Positions 15,355 to 24,141 of a DNA stretch of 52,841 bases are shown here, piece by piece. Below the pieces are notes generated by a model. The model ran no database searches. It was not told the origin of the DNA and saw only the letters and a program-made list of their open reading frames with translations. Origin of the DNA: Treponema sp. (GTDB lineage: Bacteria > Spirochaetota > Spirochaetia > Treponematales > Breznakiellaceae); the NCBI GenBank assembly GCA_031278815.1, contig JAITJS010000026.1, positions 1 to 52,841 of the forward strand. Direction: 5' to 3'. The first letter of the stretch is position 1. The number at the start of each line of letters is the position of its first letter. Both the position numbers and the translations under genes were made by a program.

Positions 15355-16263
15355 TCAAGGGTCTGGATCCCCCTTTCTCAAACCTAGGTCCTCCAAGGCG
15401 GCTTCCTTCCACTGAGGAACCCCGTTTTTCTTACCCTCGAATAAAACCGTATGGGTGTACCCTGCCTGAAGCAGGATTTTCCGGGCTTCATCATAATGAC
15501 CGTCCACGTCTTCCGCGCGATGAGCATCCGCGGTAATGATAACCGGTACCTGTTTTGCCTGTAAGAGGCGTAACAAAGTACCGGAAGGATAGGCATCCGG
15601 GAGTTTATAGCGAGTAAGTCCCCCGGTATTTACTTCTACCACCACTGGAGAAGCCCCAATAGTATCGGCAATGCCCTTTATGCGGCGCTGATACTCAGGA
15701 CTTTCCAAGGAAAACCACCTTTTTCTCTGATCCGGAGCGTTGTTTTTTTTGATCAAATCCGTATGACCCAGGATATCAAAACCGCCGGTACGGATCATCC
15801 TTTCCACCGTGTCCCAATAGGTTTCTACTAAGGCTTCCGGGTCATGAGCAAACCCTTCCTGGATGCCTTTTTCAAATACTTCTGCACTATCATCCACGGT
15901 AAAAGGGGCGCCCCGAGGAGGAATCACATAATGCACTGAGCCGATACAATAATCCAAACCTAAGTCTTGATAGTCCCGGTCTCCCGGTCCCATGAGCCCT
16001 GAGATATAATCAATTTCCAGGCCGAGAAAGACCCGAATCTTCCCTTCCCACTGCCGACGAGCCGCTCTCACCCTATCCAAGTACGCCTCTAAGCGATCTT
16101 CTTGAATATGCCAGTCAGTACGGAACCCGGTCTTGCGGTATATGGGGGCATGGGAACTGAACCCAATAGCCACCAACCCCTTTTCATAGGCCCTACGGCA
16201 CAAGGTTTCAATGGTATCTTGGCCATCGCAGAAGATGGAATGGGTATGAAGGCAGGAATACAC
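15355..16263 (-). CDS. PHP-domain phosphatase (histidinol-phosphatase-like)
   Basis: 302 residues forming a full PHP domain. Metal ligands are visible in order: HTHSIFCDG near the N-terminus, GFSSHAP, GLEIDY, GSVHY, the ILGHTDLIK motif, and TADAHRAEDV near the C-terminus. This arrangement matches HisJ/HisK-type histidinol-phosphate phosphatases. No other his gene is nearby, so the substrate may be another phosphate monoester. It lies between the FGE-domain gene and the helicase gene, all on the minus strand with short gaps, so an operon is possible. Catalytic residues look complete. Confidence 0.85.
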   Translation of the reverse strand: MYSCLHTHSIFCDGQDTIETLCRRAYEKGLVAIGFSSHAPIYRKTGFRTDWHIQEDRLEAYLDRVRAARRQWEGKIRVFLGLEIDYISGLMGPGDRDYQDLGLDYCIGSVHYVIPPRGAPFTVDDSAEVFEKGIQEGFAHDPEALVETYWDTVERMIRTGGFDILGHTDLIKKNNAPDQRKRWFSLESPEYQRRIKGIADTIGASPVVVEVNTGGLTRYKLPDAYPSGTLLRLLQAKQVPVIITADAHRAEDVDGHYDEARKILLQAGYTHTVLFEGKKNGVPQWKEAALEDLGLRKGDPDP

Positions 16264-16272
16264 GCCCCGTCC

Positions 16273-17955
16273 CTAGTCAGCGTTCCGTACCACCCGGAAT
16301 CCTAAGTAACTGGTCTTAGTATAAGGGGACATGCGAACCCGGTTAGCGGAACGCAGGTATTGGGGGGCGCTGTACCAACCTCCACCTCGAACTATCCGGC
16401 GGTTTGGAACCCAATCATCAGAACCATAGGCCGCATATCCGTCCCAGCACCACTCATACACATTCCCGTGCATATCATAGAGTCCCCAAGGATTCGCAGG
16501 AAAGCTTCCTATAGCCGTTGTCTGCTGCCGGTATATTCCCAAGGAGCTACGAGCATAGGTATAGGTTCCATCATAATTACTCTGGTTCGTATGTATGGTA
16601 TCTCCCACATTAAAGGCACTGTTCGTACCTGCCCGGCAGGCATATTCCCATTCTGTCTCTGTGGGTAAACGGTACCCATTGCCTTTTTGGTTCCAGATTA
16701 CCTGGTCCCCGTCGATAGCATACACAGGACGTAACCCTTCCTTGATACTCCGGGTATTGCAGTACTCTACCGCGTCAAACCAGGTTACCCGCTCTACCGG
16801 GAAGGTATCCCCTTTGAAATAACTGGGATTAGTCCCCATCACCGCCTCATATTCCTGCTGACTTACCTCATATTTCCCTATATAAAAACTAGCTAGTTTG
16901 ACCCAATGGGATACTTCATCCGTATCCCGGGCAATTTCTGATGGAGGACTTCCCAATACCCCGATTCCTTCGGGTACGAGCGCCAATGACTCAAGGGAAA
17001 GCTTCTGATCTTTCACGATACCAGGGGCTTCCGGTTTTATCGGTTCCAGAATCTCAAGGGGGGGTGTTTCCTGCAACCTTGTTCCGGTGAGGGATGCTAC
17101 TAGTTCAGCCAGTGAGGGTACATCCCCACGGCTATATTCTATGTCTCCTCCGGCGACCAGGTTTGCACCTTCCGTATCCACGATAGAAGCCATGAACAGA
17201 TTGGTTCTTCCCAGGTTGAGCACATCTCCGGCGAGGATATAGGGGATATGGGTTATGATACCGATGGTTTTGGTACGATCAGGATCGATGATACCGAAAT
17301 AAGGGATGCTTAAGTCCCGAATCCAGGTTTCAATGTGTAAGGCCCAGGGAAACACCGCATACTTGTTGCTATTTGCTAATTCAATCGTGAGCAATTGTAC
17401 TAATATATCCCCTTCCCAGGATTCTACTCCTTCACTAGGGGTATAAAAGGACAAAACCGTTAACGGTGGTACCGGATTAGGGAGGTTCTGAGCAGTCTGT
17501 ATCAACGTGGCGGCTATATCCGGTACAAAAGCACGAAACTCGCTGAGATTACGATAGTGCCGATATTCCCCGCCGAGTTGACGGAGGGTTTTCATCTCTA
17601 CCAGGGAGATAAGGGCCAGGTTAGCGGTTCCTATCTTTTCAGTGCGGACTATCACGGTAAAATCTGCGTTAAGCTGACCCTGTAGTACCGCAATAATATC
17701 CTCCTGGCTGTTTACCGAATCAGGAAAGACGGTTTCTTCGGTAATATCCTTAAAATTGCCGGTACACGGGACCACCATAAAAGTAGTACGGATATCCCCT
17801 TGATTCGCCAATAATAAGGTGATGATTTCCTCCTCTCCCCCCATCGTACCAGTAAAAGGCAGGATAGTGAGAGTCGGCTTGGCTTGTGCTTCAAGCGTAA
17901 GGGATATGAAGATACCCCACAGGCATATACAAGCTAATTTCAACGCTCTTTTCAT
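16273..17955 (-). CDS. Exported protein with C-terminal FGE/SUMF1 domain
   Basis: 560 residues. A signal peptide (LKLACICLWGIFISLTLEAQ) is cleaved around AKP. Residues ~30-290 form an exported domain of unknown function that resembles TolB-like surveyors of several treponemal proteins (TLTILPFTG at its start). Residues ~340-560 are a formylglycine-generating-enzyme fold: FYIGKYEVSQQEYEAVMG, FPVERVTWFDAVEYCNTRS, RLPTETEWEYACRAG, MHGNVYEWCWDGY and a terminal LGFRVVR. Most bacterial relatives are not proven sulfatase activators. AAAGGAGCAAT precedes the ATG. The function is probably periplasmic and is otherwise open. Confidence 0.85.
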   Translation of the reverse strand: MKRALKLACICLWGIFISLTLEAQAKPTLTILPFTGTMGGEEEIITLLLANQGDIRTTFMVVPCTGNFKDITEETVFPDSVNSQEDIIAVLQGQLNADFTVIVRTEKIGTANLALISLVEMKTLRQLGGEYRHYRNLSEFRAFVPDIAATLIQTAQNLPNPVPPLTVLSFYTPSEGVESWEGDILVQLLTIELANSNKYAVFPWALHIETWIRDLSIPYFGIIDPDRTKTIGIITHIPYILAGDVLNLGRTNLFMASIVDTEGANLVAGGDIEYSRGDVPSLAELVASLTGTRLQETPPLEILEPIKPEAPGIVKDQKLSLESLALVPEGIGVLGSPPSEIARDTDEVSHWVKLASFYIGKYEVSQQEYEAVMGTNPSYFKGDTFPVERVTWFDAVEYCNTRSIKEGLRPVYAIDGDQVIWNQKGNGYRLPTETEWEYACRAGTNSAFNVGDTIHTNQSNYDGTYTYARSSLGIYRQQTTAIGSFPANPWGLYDMHGNVYEWCWDGYAAYGSDDWVPNRRIVRGGGWYSAPQYLRSANRVRMSPYTKTSYLGFRVVRNAD

Positions 17956-18008
17956 AGTACCATTGCTCCTTTAGTGATCTACGGTCATAGTTTCGTTTTT
18001 GTATATGA

Positions 18009-18041
18009 GGCTGTTTCAAAAGGTCTGCTTTTGAAACAGCC
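18009..18041. repeat. 14-bp perfect inverted repeat upstream of thrC
   Basis: GGCTGTTTCAAAAG pairs with CTTTTGAAACAGCC around the loop GTCTG. A weaker relative (CCTTTCAAAA...TTTTTGAAAAAGG) lies about 55 bp downstream. Both are in the 295-bp gap between the divergent FGE and thrC genes, which otherwise shows no convincing gene. It may be a dispersed hairpin repeat or a relic of a small element. Confidence 0.6.
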
Positions 18042-18250
18042 ATATTAGATTAAGAGAAAAAGCGGTCTATAACCCACTTTTTCCAAAGCCCCTTTCAAAA
18101 TAACCGCTTTTTGAAAAAGGTTCAAATTGTATATAATTTTCGTCATATTTTAGGTATTTCTTGAGTATTCGTTCTCCTGTACAAACAAGGCTCCCGCCCT
18201 GATCCAGAGGAAATTGACTTTTCCCCAAACCACCGCTATGATAAGCATCC

Positions 18251-19459
18251 ATGAACATACCGAGTTGTATTACTGCCCTTGTTTGCCCAAAATGCGAGCA
18301 ATCCTACGATCACCGGGAGATCCGGCATCTTTGTCGGTGCGGATCCCCGCTGTTGGTTCACTATGATCTGGAACGGGCAGCTCGCATCGTGGATACCGGG
18401 ACCATCAAAAACCGCCCGGCCACGCTGTGGCGTTACCAGGAGGTGCTGCCGGTTCTGGATGACCGGAATATCCTTTCCTTGGGAGAGGGATGTACGCCTC
18501 TCACGCCCTTATCTACAATCGCCAAAAAATATGCCTTTGGGAAATTGTATATGAAGGACGAGGGTGTTATTCCCACAGGCACCTTCAAAGCCCGAGGTGC
18601 GGCGGTGGGAGTATCCAAGGCAAAAGAACTGGGGGTTCGGGACGTGGCTATGCCTACCAATGGTAATGCCGGCGCTGCCTGGGCCGCCTATGCCGCCCGA
18701 GCCGGTATAGCGGCTCATATCCTTATGCCTGAGGATGCGCCCCGCATCACGCGGAACGAAAGCGTGGCCGCTGGAGCGCAGGTTCACCTTGTCCGGGGGC
18801 TTATAAGCGACTGTGGGAAAATCCTCGCCCGCTCCATCCCGATCCACGACTGGTACGATGTTAGTACCTTAAAGGAGCCGTATCGCATTGAAGGCAAAAA
18901 AACCATGGGTTACGAAATCGCGGAGCAGCTCGGCTGGCAGGTCCCGGATGTTATTGCCTACCCCACGGGTGGCGGTGTGGGGATTATTGGGATTTACAAG
19001 GCCCTCAAGGAAATGCGCCGCTTGGGCTGGATCGGGGACAAGCTCCCCCGGCTTGTGGCGGTTCAGGCTGAAGGCTGTGCTCCCATTGTAGAGGCTTACC
19101 GGAAAAAAGCCAAGGAGAGTGAGGCCTTCCCCCATTCCCAGACCATCGCCTTCGGTATCAATGTTCCCAAGGCCCTGGGTGATTTTCTGGTCCTGGAAGC
19201 GGTCTATCAGACTGAGGGCTGCGCGGTGGCGGTGAGTGAAAAGGAGATTATAGAGGCCCTTCTGGAACTGGCATCCCTAGAAGGAACCTTTGTCTGCCCT
19301 GAAGGAGCCGCGGTCCTGGGGGGCCTGAAAAAATTGCGGGATGCAGACTGGATCAAGGCTGGGGAAACCGTGGTTCTGCTCAATACCGGTGCGGGTATCA
19401 AATACCCGGATACCCTGCAATACAATCTGCCCTACTGTCCGGTTGATGGGACGGTATAG
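18251..19459 (+). CDS. thrC: Threonine synthase
   Basis: 402 residues. An N-terminal zinc-ribbon (LVCPKCEQSYD and LCRCGSP) is followed by the fold-type II pyridoxal-phosphate domain. GTFKARGAAVG contains the Lys that forms the Schiff base, MPTNGNAGAAWAAYAARAG is the substrate loop, and PTGGGVGIIGIYKAL is the phosphate-binding Gly-rich loop. It converts O-phosphohomoserine to threonine and completes the threonine branch of the aspartate pathway, which also starts from the LysC encoded at 34294. No strong Shine-Dalgarno is visible. A GGAGC-TTAC-GCTCC hairpin about 35 bases after the stop may end the transcript. Confidence 0.92.
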   Translation: MNIPSCITALVCPKCEQSYDHREIRHLCRCGSPLLVHYDLERAARIVDTGTIKNRPATLWRYQEVLPVLDDRNILSLGEGCTPLTPLSTIAKKYAFGKLYMKDEGVIPTGTFKARGAAVGVSKAKELGVRDVAMPTNGNAGAAWAAYAARAGIAAHILMPEDAPRITRNESVAAGAQVHLVRGLISDCGKILARSIPIHDWYDVSTLKEPYRIEGKKTMGYEIAEQLGWQVPDVIAYPTGGGVGIIGIYKALKEMRRLGWIGDKLPRLVAVQAEGCAPIVEAYRKKAKESEAFPHSQTIAFGINVPKALGDFLVLEAVYQTEGCAVAVSEKEIIEALLELASLEGTFVCPEGAAVLGGLKKLRDADWIKAGETVVLLNTGAGIKYPDTLQYNLPYCPVDGTV

Positions 19460-19810
19460 CTCGGTTCCCATAGCTTACAAAGCAGGAAATACCGCGGAGC
19501 TTACGCTCCGGTTGTTTATGTAACCCTTCATTCTGCGTAAATCCTTCTTGCTGTCCACGGCGAAGAATTGCATTATGGTAAGGGCGGTGGTATATTTTTA
19601 CGGCATTACCTCAAGCGCCCTGCGTCGGTTTCGCCGTGGCGACGCGTGGGCTTACTGTGGAAGCGCCCGCCGCGAAGAACGAGGCCCCGTACACGCCGGT
19701 GATTTCCGCCCCTTATGCTCGGTTCTTCTATCGGCAACGCTCTGGGAGATATTGCCTCTCCTGGTCTTTAGGAGTATGCTAAACTTAACGTCATCTAAAA
19801 GGAGTTCAAT
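19460..19810. other. Intergenic region, 351 bp, no gene supported
   Basis: After a GGAGC-TTAC-GCTCC hairpin near 19494-19507, the stretch 19600-19750 is GC-rich and locally open in one frame (APYTPVISAPYARFF), which could be a scrap of a lost gene. There is no start with a ribosome-binding site and I recognise no family. The last 20 bases hold the AAAAGGAG of the next gene. Confidence 0.5.
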
Positions 19811-20035
19811 ATGCCTGAACCAGCAAAACGGGATCCCCAGGCCCCAAAATTTCTTGACATTACCATAAAAGATAATAATGGTAAGGTATGGTCTACTATT
19901 TATGCTCAAGCAAAGGATTTTTCTACCGGTTCAGTGGGTTATTACGCTTCTGATAAGACTACCAATCCGGAAAGCGCTGAACGATACCAATGTAGTTTAG
20001 CTTTTACCCTTATAGGCTCGAAGCCAGGGAAATAA
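19811..20035 (+). CDS. Small conserved hypothetical protein
   Basis: 74 residues with a strong AAAAGGAG six bases before the ATG. The sequence looks like a compact beta protein: KFLDITIKDNNGKVWSTIYA, then AKDFSTGSVGYYASDK, then RYQCSLAFTLIGSK. There is no signal peptide and no helix-turn-helix. It resembles small treponemal proteins of unknown function that I cannot name; a single-strand-binding or PC4-like fold is possible because of its strand pattern, but this is a guess. It precedes dapL by about 100 bases. Confidence 0.7.
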   Translation: MPEPAKRDPQAPKFLDITIKDNNGKVWSTIYAQAKDFSTGSVGYYASDKTTNPESAERYQCSLAFTLIGSKPGK

Positions 20036-20139
20036 TCCATGAATCGCCATCCACGAAGCTCATTCAGGGTTTGAGGATTCCTTCCCCAGGCACGCGAAAT
20101 TGCTTCATGGGTGGCATCGCAAACGAGAGGAGCATCAGC

Positions 20140-21348
20140 ATGATAAACAGGAATTCCTGTATTGCCAACATACAAGCGGGGTATCTTTTTCCAGAAATCG
20201 CCAAACGGCGAAGGGCATTTGCCGCAGCCCACCCAGAGGCGAAGATCATAAGCCTCGGGGTGGGAAACACCACTGAGCCTATCCTCCCTCATATCAACCG
20301 TGGACTGGTGGAGGGCGCTCGGCAATTGGGTACGGTAGCGGGATATTCAGGTTACAGCGACGAGGGGCTCCGATCCCTCCGGGAACGGATCAGCCAGGTG
20401 TTTTATGGAGGCCAGTTCACGGTAGATGAAATCTTCATCTCCGATGGTGCCAAATGCGACATAGGCCGGCTCCAGCTTCTCTTCGGTTCGGGTACTCCGG
20501 TGGCAGTGCAGGACCCTTCCTACCCGGTATACGTGGACGGTTCGGTCCTCATAGGCGCTGCTGGACCCTGGGCCGGAACCGGGTACCAGGGGATCCGCTA
20601 CCTTCCCTGTACTGCAGAGAATAGGTGTTTCCCGGATATTTCCCTGCTTCCTGCTCATGGACTTTTCTATTTTTGTTCTCCTAACAATCCCACCGGGGCT
20701 ACTGCCACCCGGGAGCAGCTCAGCGCCTTGGTCAATGCTGCCCTACAAAAAGGGACGCTCATTGTTTTTGATGCTGCCTATAGTGCATACATCCGGGATC
20801 CGGCATTGCCCAAAAGCATTTTCGAGATACCCGAGGCCAGAACCTGTGCTATTGAAGTGAATTCCTTTTCCAAGTCCGCAGGGTTCACCGGGGTGCGGCT
20901 CGGCTGGACCGTGGTTCCCCAGGACTTGGTGTATGCCGAGGGTGAAAAGGTCAATGCAGACTGGAGCCGGATTTGCGGCACCATCTTCAACGGAGCATCG
21001 AACATCGCCCAAGCAGGGGGATTAGCCGCCCTGGAACCGGAAGGACTCAAGGAGATTCGGGAATTGACGGATTTCTACTTGGGTAATGCGAAACTCATCC
21101 GTGCCACCTTGCAGCAGCAGGGAATTGCCTGCGTTGGTGGGGACCAGTCCCCCTACATCTGGGCTCATTTCCCGGGCCGGGATAGTTGGGAAGTGTTTTC
21201 GGAGATCCTGGAAATTTGTCAGGTCCTGACCACCCCTGGTTCAGGTTTCGGCCCTGCAGGGCAGCATTTTATACGGTTTTCGGCCTTTGGGCACCGGCCA
21301 GACGTGGAGGCAGCTTGTGGGCGTTTGGGAAGGCTGGCTAAGGGTTAA
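20140..21348 (+). CDS. dapL: LL-diaminopimelate aminotransferase
   Basis: 402 residues. The start at 20140 is chosen because MINRNSCIANIQAGYLFPEI matches the DapL N-terminus and GAGAGGAG lies seven bases upstream; an in-frame ATG at 20071 lacks this. Family features are IISLGVGNTTEP, YSGYSDEGLRSLRERI, FYFCSPNNPTGATATREQL and the pyridoxal-phosphate Lys in SFSKSAGFTGVRLGW. It transfers an amino group to tetrahydrodipicolinate to give LL-diaminopimelate in one step, bypassing the succinylase route. With lysC, dapA and dapB at 31-34 kb it supplies diaminopimelate for lysine and peptidoglycan. Confidence 0.92.
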   Translation: MINRNSCIANIQAGYLFPEIAKRRRAFAAAHPEAKIISLGVGNTTEPILPHINRGLVEGARQLGTVAGYSGYSDEGLRSLRERISQVFYGGQFTVDEIFISDGAKCDIGRLQLLFGSGTPVAVQDPSYPVYVDGSVLIGAAGPWAGTGYQGIRYLPCTAENRCFPDISLLPAHGLFYFCSPNNPTGATATREQLSALVNAALQKGTLIVFDAAYSAYIRDPALPKSIFEIPEARTCAIEVNSFSKSAGFTGVRLGWTVVPQDLVYAEGEKVNADWSRICGTIFNGASNIAQAGGLAALEPEGLKEIRELTDFYLGNAKLIRATLQQQGIACVGGDQSPYIWAHFPGRDSWEVFSEILEICQVLTTPGSGFGPAGQHFIRFSAFGHRPDVEAACGRLGRLAKG

Positions 21349-21488
21349 GTCCACAAAAGCCAGTACATCCTGGGGGCATACCTTTTTTGCGGCCTCAGAT
21401 ATTTTTCTTGACAATTCGGCAAGATCGTTCCATCATAGTAGATTAAAGACAAGATAGTACTAACGATTGCACTACAAGGAGCGCTTCC

Positions 21489-23570
21489 ATGAGTCATAGG
21501 ACGGATCTGATCAAAAATGTTTCTATAGCCGGTCACGGCGGGACTGGTAAAACAAGTTTATTTGAACATCTGTTGTTTGCCGCAGGGGTCATCCCCAAGG
21601 CTGAAACCGTAGAATCCGGTAAAACCATCGCTGATTCAAGCCCTGAAGAAATTGAACGGAAGATATCGATCCATGCTGCTATGGCACATATTGAACGGAA
21701 TGGTAAAAAGATCAATATGTTTGATAGCCCCGGTTCTTCTGATTTTGTAGGAGATGTTATTTTGACCTTTCGGGCTTCGGAATTTGTCCTCCTTACCGTG
21801 GATGGCCGCTCTGGGGTCCAGATTGGAACCATCAAACTCTGGCGAGACCTTCAAAGCCGCGCAAAGCCGAGAGGTGTTTTTATCACCAAAATGGATGATG
21901 AACGGGCGGATTTTACCAAAGCCCTGGAGGATATAAAAGAAAAATGCCAGGTTGAGCCGGTGGCCTTTACCCTGCCTATGGGATATGGTCCTCAGTATAC
22001 TGGGGTGATCGATGTCTTACATGAGAAAGCCTATATTGCCCAGGGAGAGGCTGTAGAAAATGAGGGGCCCATCCCTCCAGCGTATCAGGATGTCCTTGCG
22101 GCGGCTAGGGAACGGATCATCGAAGCTGCTGCCGAAGGGAATGACGATCTCATGGAGCAGTACCTGGAGACCGGTACCCTGGATGCAGCAGGAATACACC
22201 AGGGACTTATGGAAGCCTTGGCAGCAAACAAGATCCTCCCTGCCTTTGCCGGGGTTGCCCTTAAGAATTCCGGGCTTATTCCTTTCCTCGAATTTATGAC
22301 AGACCTCGCGCCGGGCCCACAAACCGTTCAAGACACGATTCTTGATGGAGCAGGGGTACCGCAGCAGATCCCCATCGATCCTGATAAGCCTCTGGCTGCT
22401 TTGGTTATCAAGACCAGCTATGATCAATTCTCAGGAAAGCTCTCCTGGTTAAAGATCATCCAAGGTAAGCTTTCCGCAGATTCGGAAGCCTTCAATGTTT
22501 CGGAAAATAAGAAGGAACGGATCGGCAAGCTCTATACCTGCCTGGGCAAAAAACTTGAGGAAGTCCGGGAATTCTATGCAGGGGATGTGGGAATCGTGGC
22601 AAAATTAGGGACCCTCAAGACCAATGATACCCTTACCGCAGGGGATGGTTCCTTCAAATTCATGCCCCTGCACCTCCCTGAGCCGGTGCATTCGGTAGCG
22701 GTTAATGCGATCGCTAAAAAAGACGATGACAAACTCGGGGAGTTCCTCCTCAGAGTCACGGAAGAAGACAAAACCTTCCGGTATGCCTTTAATAGCGAAA
22801 CCAAGGAAACGGTCATCTCTGGCATGGGTGAACTCCACGTCAATATCATACTGGATAAGATCAAACAGAATCAAAAAATTGATGTAGAAACCCGCATACC
22901 CCGGGTCCCCTACCGAGAAACGATCACGAAAAAAGCCAGTGCAGAGTACACCCACAAGAAGCAGACCGGTGGACACGGTCAGTACGGTCGGGTGGTCCTG
23001 GAAATCGCCCCGCTGCCGCGGGGTGAACAGTACAAATTTATCAATGCTATCTTCGGCGGCGCTGTGTCTAAGAGCTATATTCCTGGAGTTGAGAAAGGGG
23101 TCTTGGAAGGTATGGCCGCAGGAACCATGGCAGGGTACCCGGTGGTGGACGTGGAAGTGAAGATCGTGGATGGTAAAGAACATCCGGTGGATTCCTCTGA
23201 ATTGGCCTTTAAACTGGCTGCCCGTAATGCCTTCCGGGCAGCTATGCGGCAGGCATCTCCTACCCTGCTGGAACCGATTATGAACCTCACGGTCTTTGTG
23301 GAACATAAATACCTAGGGGACGTGATGAGCGATCTTTCCGGGAAACGGGGCAAGATCCTGGGACAGAATTCCGCAGGGGGTATTGAGGAGATCCGTGCCC
23401 AAGTGCCCCAGGCGGAACTCTTACGGTATTCCATAGACCTGCGTTCTATTACCAGCGGTACCGGTTCTTTTAGTGTCGAATTCGACCACTACGCCCCAAT
23501 TTCAGGTAAGATATCCGATGAAGTCATTAAGGCTGCTCAGGCATTCCGGGTGCAGGAAACCGAAGAATGA
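21489..23570 (+). CDS. EF-G-like translational GTPase
   Basis: 693 residues with the five-domain EF-G layout. G1 is GHGGTGKTS, switch I is EEIERKISIHAA, G3 is DSPGSSDF and G4 is TKMD. Domain IV contains HKKQTGGHGQYGRV, and the C-terminus has EIRAQVPQAELLRYSIDLRS. The usual catalytic His of G3 (DTPGHVDF in EF-G) is Ser here, which fits the divergent 'EF-G-like' clade rather than FusA itself. It may act in a specialised translation step and is unlikely to be the housekeeping EF-G. AAGGAG lies before the ATG, and a strong terminator follows. Confidence 0.9.
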   Translation: MSHRTDLIKNVSIAGHGGTGKTSLFEHLLFAAGVIPKAETVESGKTIADSSPEEIERKISIHAAMAHIERNGKKINMFDSPGSSDFVGDVILTFRASEFVLLTVDGRSGVQIGTIKLWRDLQSRAKPRGVFITKMDDERADFTKALEDIKEKCQVEPVAFTLPMGYGPQYTGVIDVLHEKAYIAQGEAVENEGPIPPAYQDVLAAARERIIEAAAEGNDDLMEQYLETGTLDAAGIHQGLMEALAANKILPAFAGVALKNSGLIPFLEFMTDLAPGPQTVQDTILDGAGVPQQIPIDPDKPLAALVIKTSYDQFSGKLSWLKIIQGKLSADSEAFNVSENKKERIGKLYTCLGKKLEEVREFYAGDVGIVAKLGTLKTNDTLTAGDGSFKFMPLHLPEPVHSVAVNAIAKKDDDKLGEFLLRVTEEDKTFRYAFNSETKETVISGMGELHVNIILDKIKQNQKIDVETRIPRVPYRETITKKASAEYTHKKQTGGHGQYGRVVLEIAPLPRGEQYKFINAIFGGAVSKSYIPGVEKGVLEGMAAGTMAGYPVVDVEVKIVDGKEHPVDSSELAFKLAARNAFRAAMRQASPTLLEPIMNLTVFVEHKYLGDVMSDLSGKRGKILGQNSAGGIEEIRAQVPQAELLRYSIDLRSITSGTGSFSVEFDHYAPISGKISDEVIKAAQAFRVQETEE

Positions 23571-23642
23571 GGTACAGCCTTCTTTAGTTTGTATCACCAG
23601 CTTGTTCTAGGCATAGGTAAAAATGCCCCAAACAAGGAGGTT

Positions 23643-23674
23643 GCCGTCCGGGAATTACTCTGGACGGCTTTTTT
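23643..23674 (+). terminator. Rho-independent terminator after the EF-G-like gene
   Basis: Stem GCCGTCC (23643-23649) / GGACGGC (23662-23668) with a 12-base loop and six T's. Confidence 0.9.
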
Positions 23675-23740
23675 ATATCTGGGGAAACGGTATCTTGTCC
23701 GACAGTTCTATTGGTCGCTGACACAGCCACGGTTTTGGGC

Positions 23741-23770
23741 TTGACCAAATCCCTCCTTTATGATTATGTT
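23741..23770 (+). promoter_or_regulatory. Probable tmRNA promoter
   Basis: TTGACC (23741-23746) and TATGTT (23765-23770) are 18 bp apart, 15 bases before the mature 5' end of tmRNA. A second TATGTT at 23774 could set a start exactly at 23786. Confidence 0.5.
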
Positions 23771-23785
23771 ATGTATGTTATCTTT

Positions 23786-24132
23786 GGGGGTGCACCGGTT
23801 TCGACTGGTACGGTTCGGGGTGCAGGTTGCAGGTGGAGTGCCGAGCTCCTAATATTCGGCAGCAATTTAATTGCCGATTACGACAATTACGCTCTCGCTG
23901 CGTAAACAGCAGAACGCGGAAATCGACCCCGCCGCCTTGAGGGATCGCCTTTCCGTCGCAACCAAGGCTGGTCAAACGTTGTTTCTGGACGGCGTGCGAC
24001 AAGACCACTCCAGAATAAGGATGAGCCGCATGCCGCGAAGCCAAGCCCATCCCGACAATCGGATCCGCGGCTAAACCTGTAGTAGCCTGTATTTCGCGTA
24101 GTAGGACGCGGGTTCGACTCCCGCCACCTCCA
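23786..24132 (+). ncRNA. ssrA: Transfer-messenger RNA (tmRNA)
   Basis: About 347 bases. The 5' end GGGGGTG pairs with CACCTCC at the 3' end, followed by a discriminator A; CCA is not encoded. The tRNA-like part has the conserved CCGGTTTCGACTGG-type 5' region and a T arm (CGGGTTCGACTCCCG). The resume codon is probably GCC at 23873, and the tag reads ADYDNYALAA before TAA at 23903-23905, ending in the ALAA degradation signal. It rescues ribosomes stalled on broken mRNAs. Downstream, the convergent HD-GYP gene ends 10 bp away. Confidence 0.97.
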
Positions 24133-24141
24133 TAGTAGGCA

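Noticed and set aside
18067-18258. Minus-strand 63-residue frame before thrC
   Set aside because: It lies in a hairpin-rich gap, has no recognisable family, and its start overlaps the thrC start.
22605-23306. Long minus-strand frame of 233 codons inside the EF-G-like gene
   Set aside because: It is antisense to a clearly coding, conserved GTPase and has an unlikely amino-acid composition.
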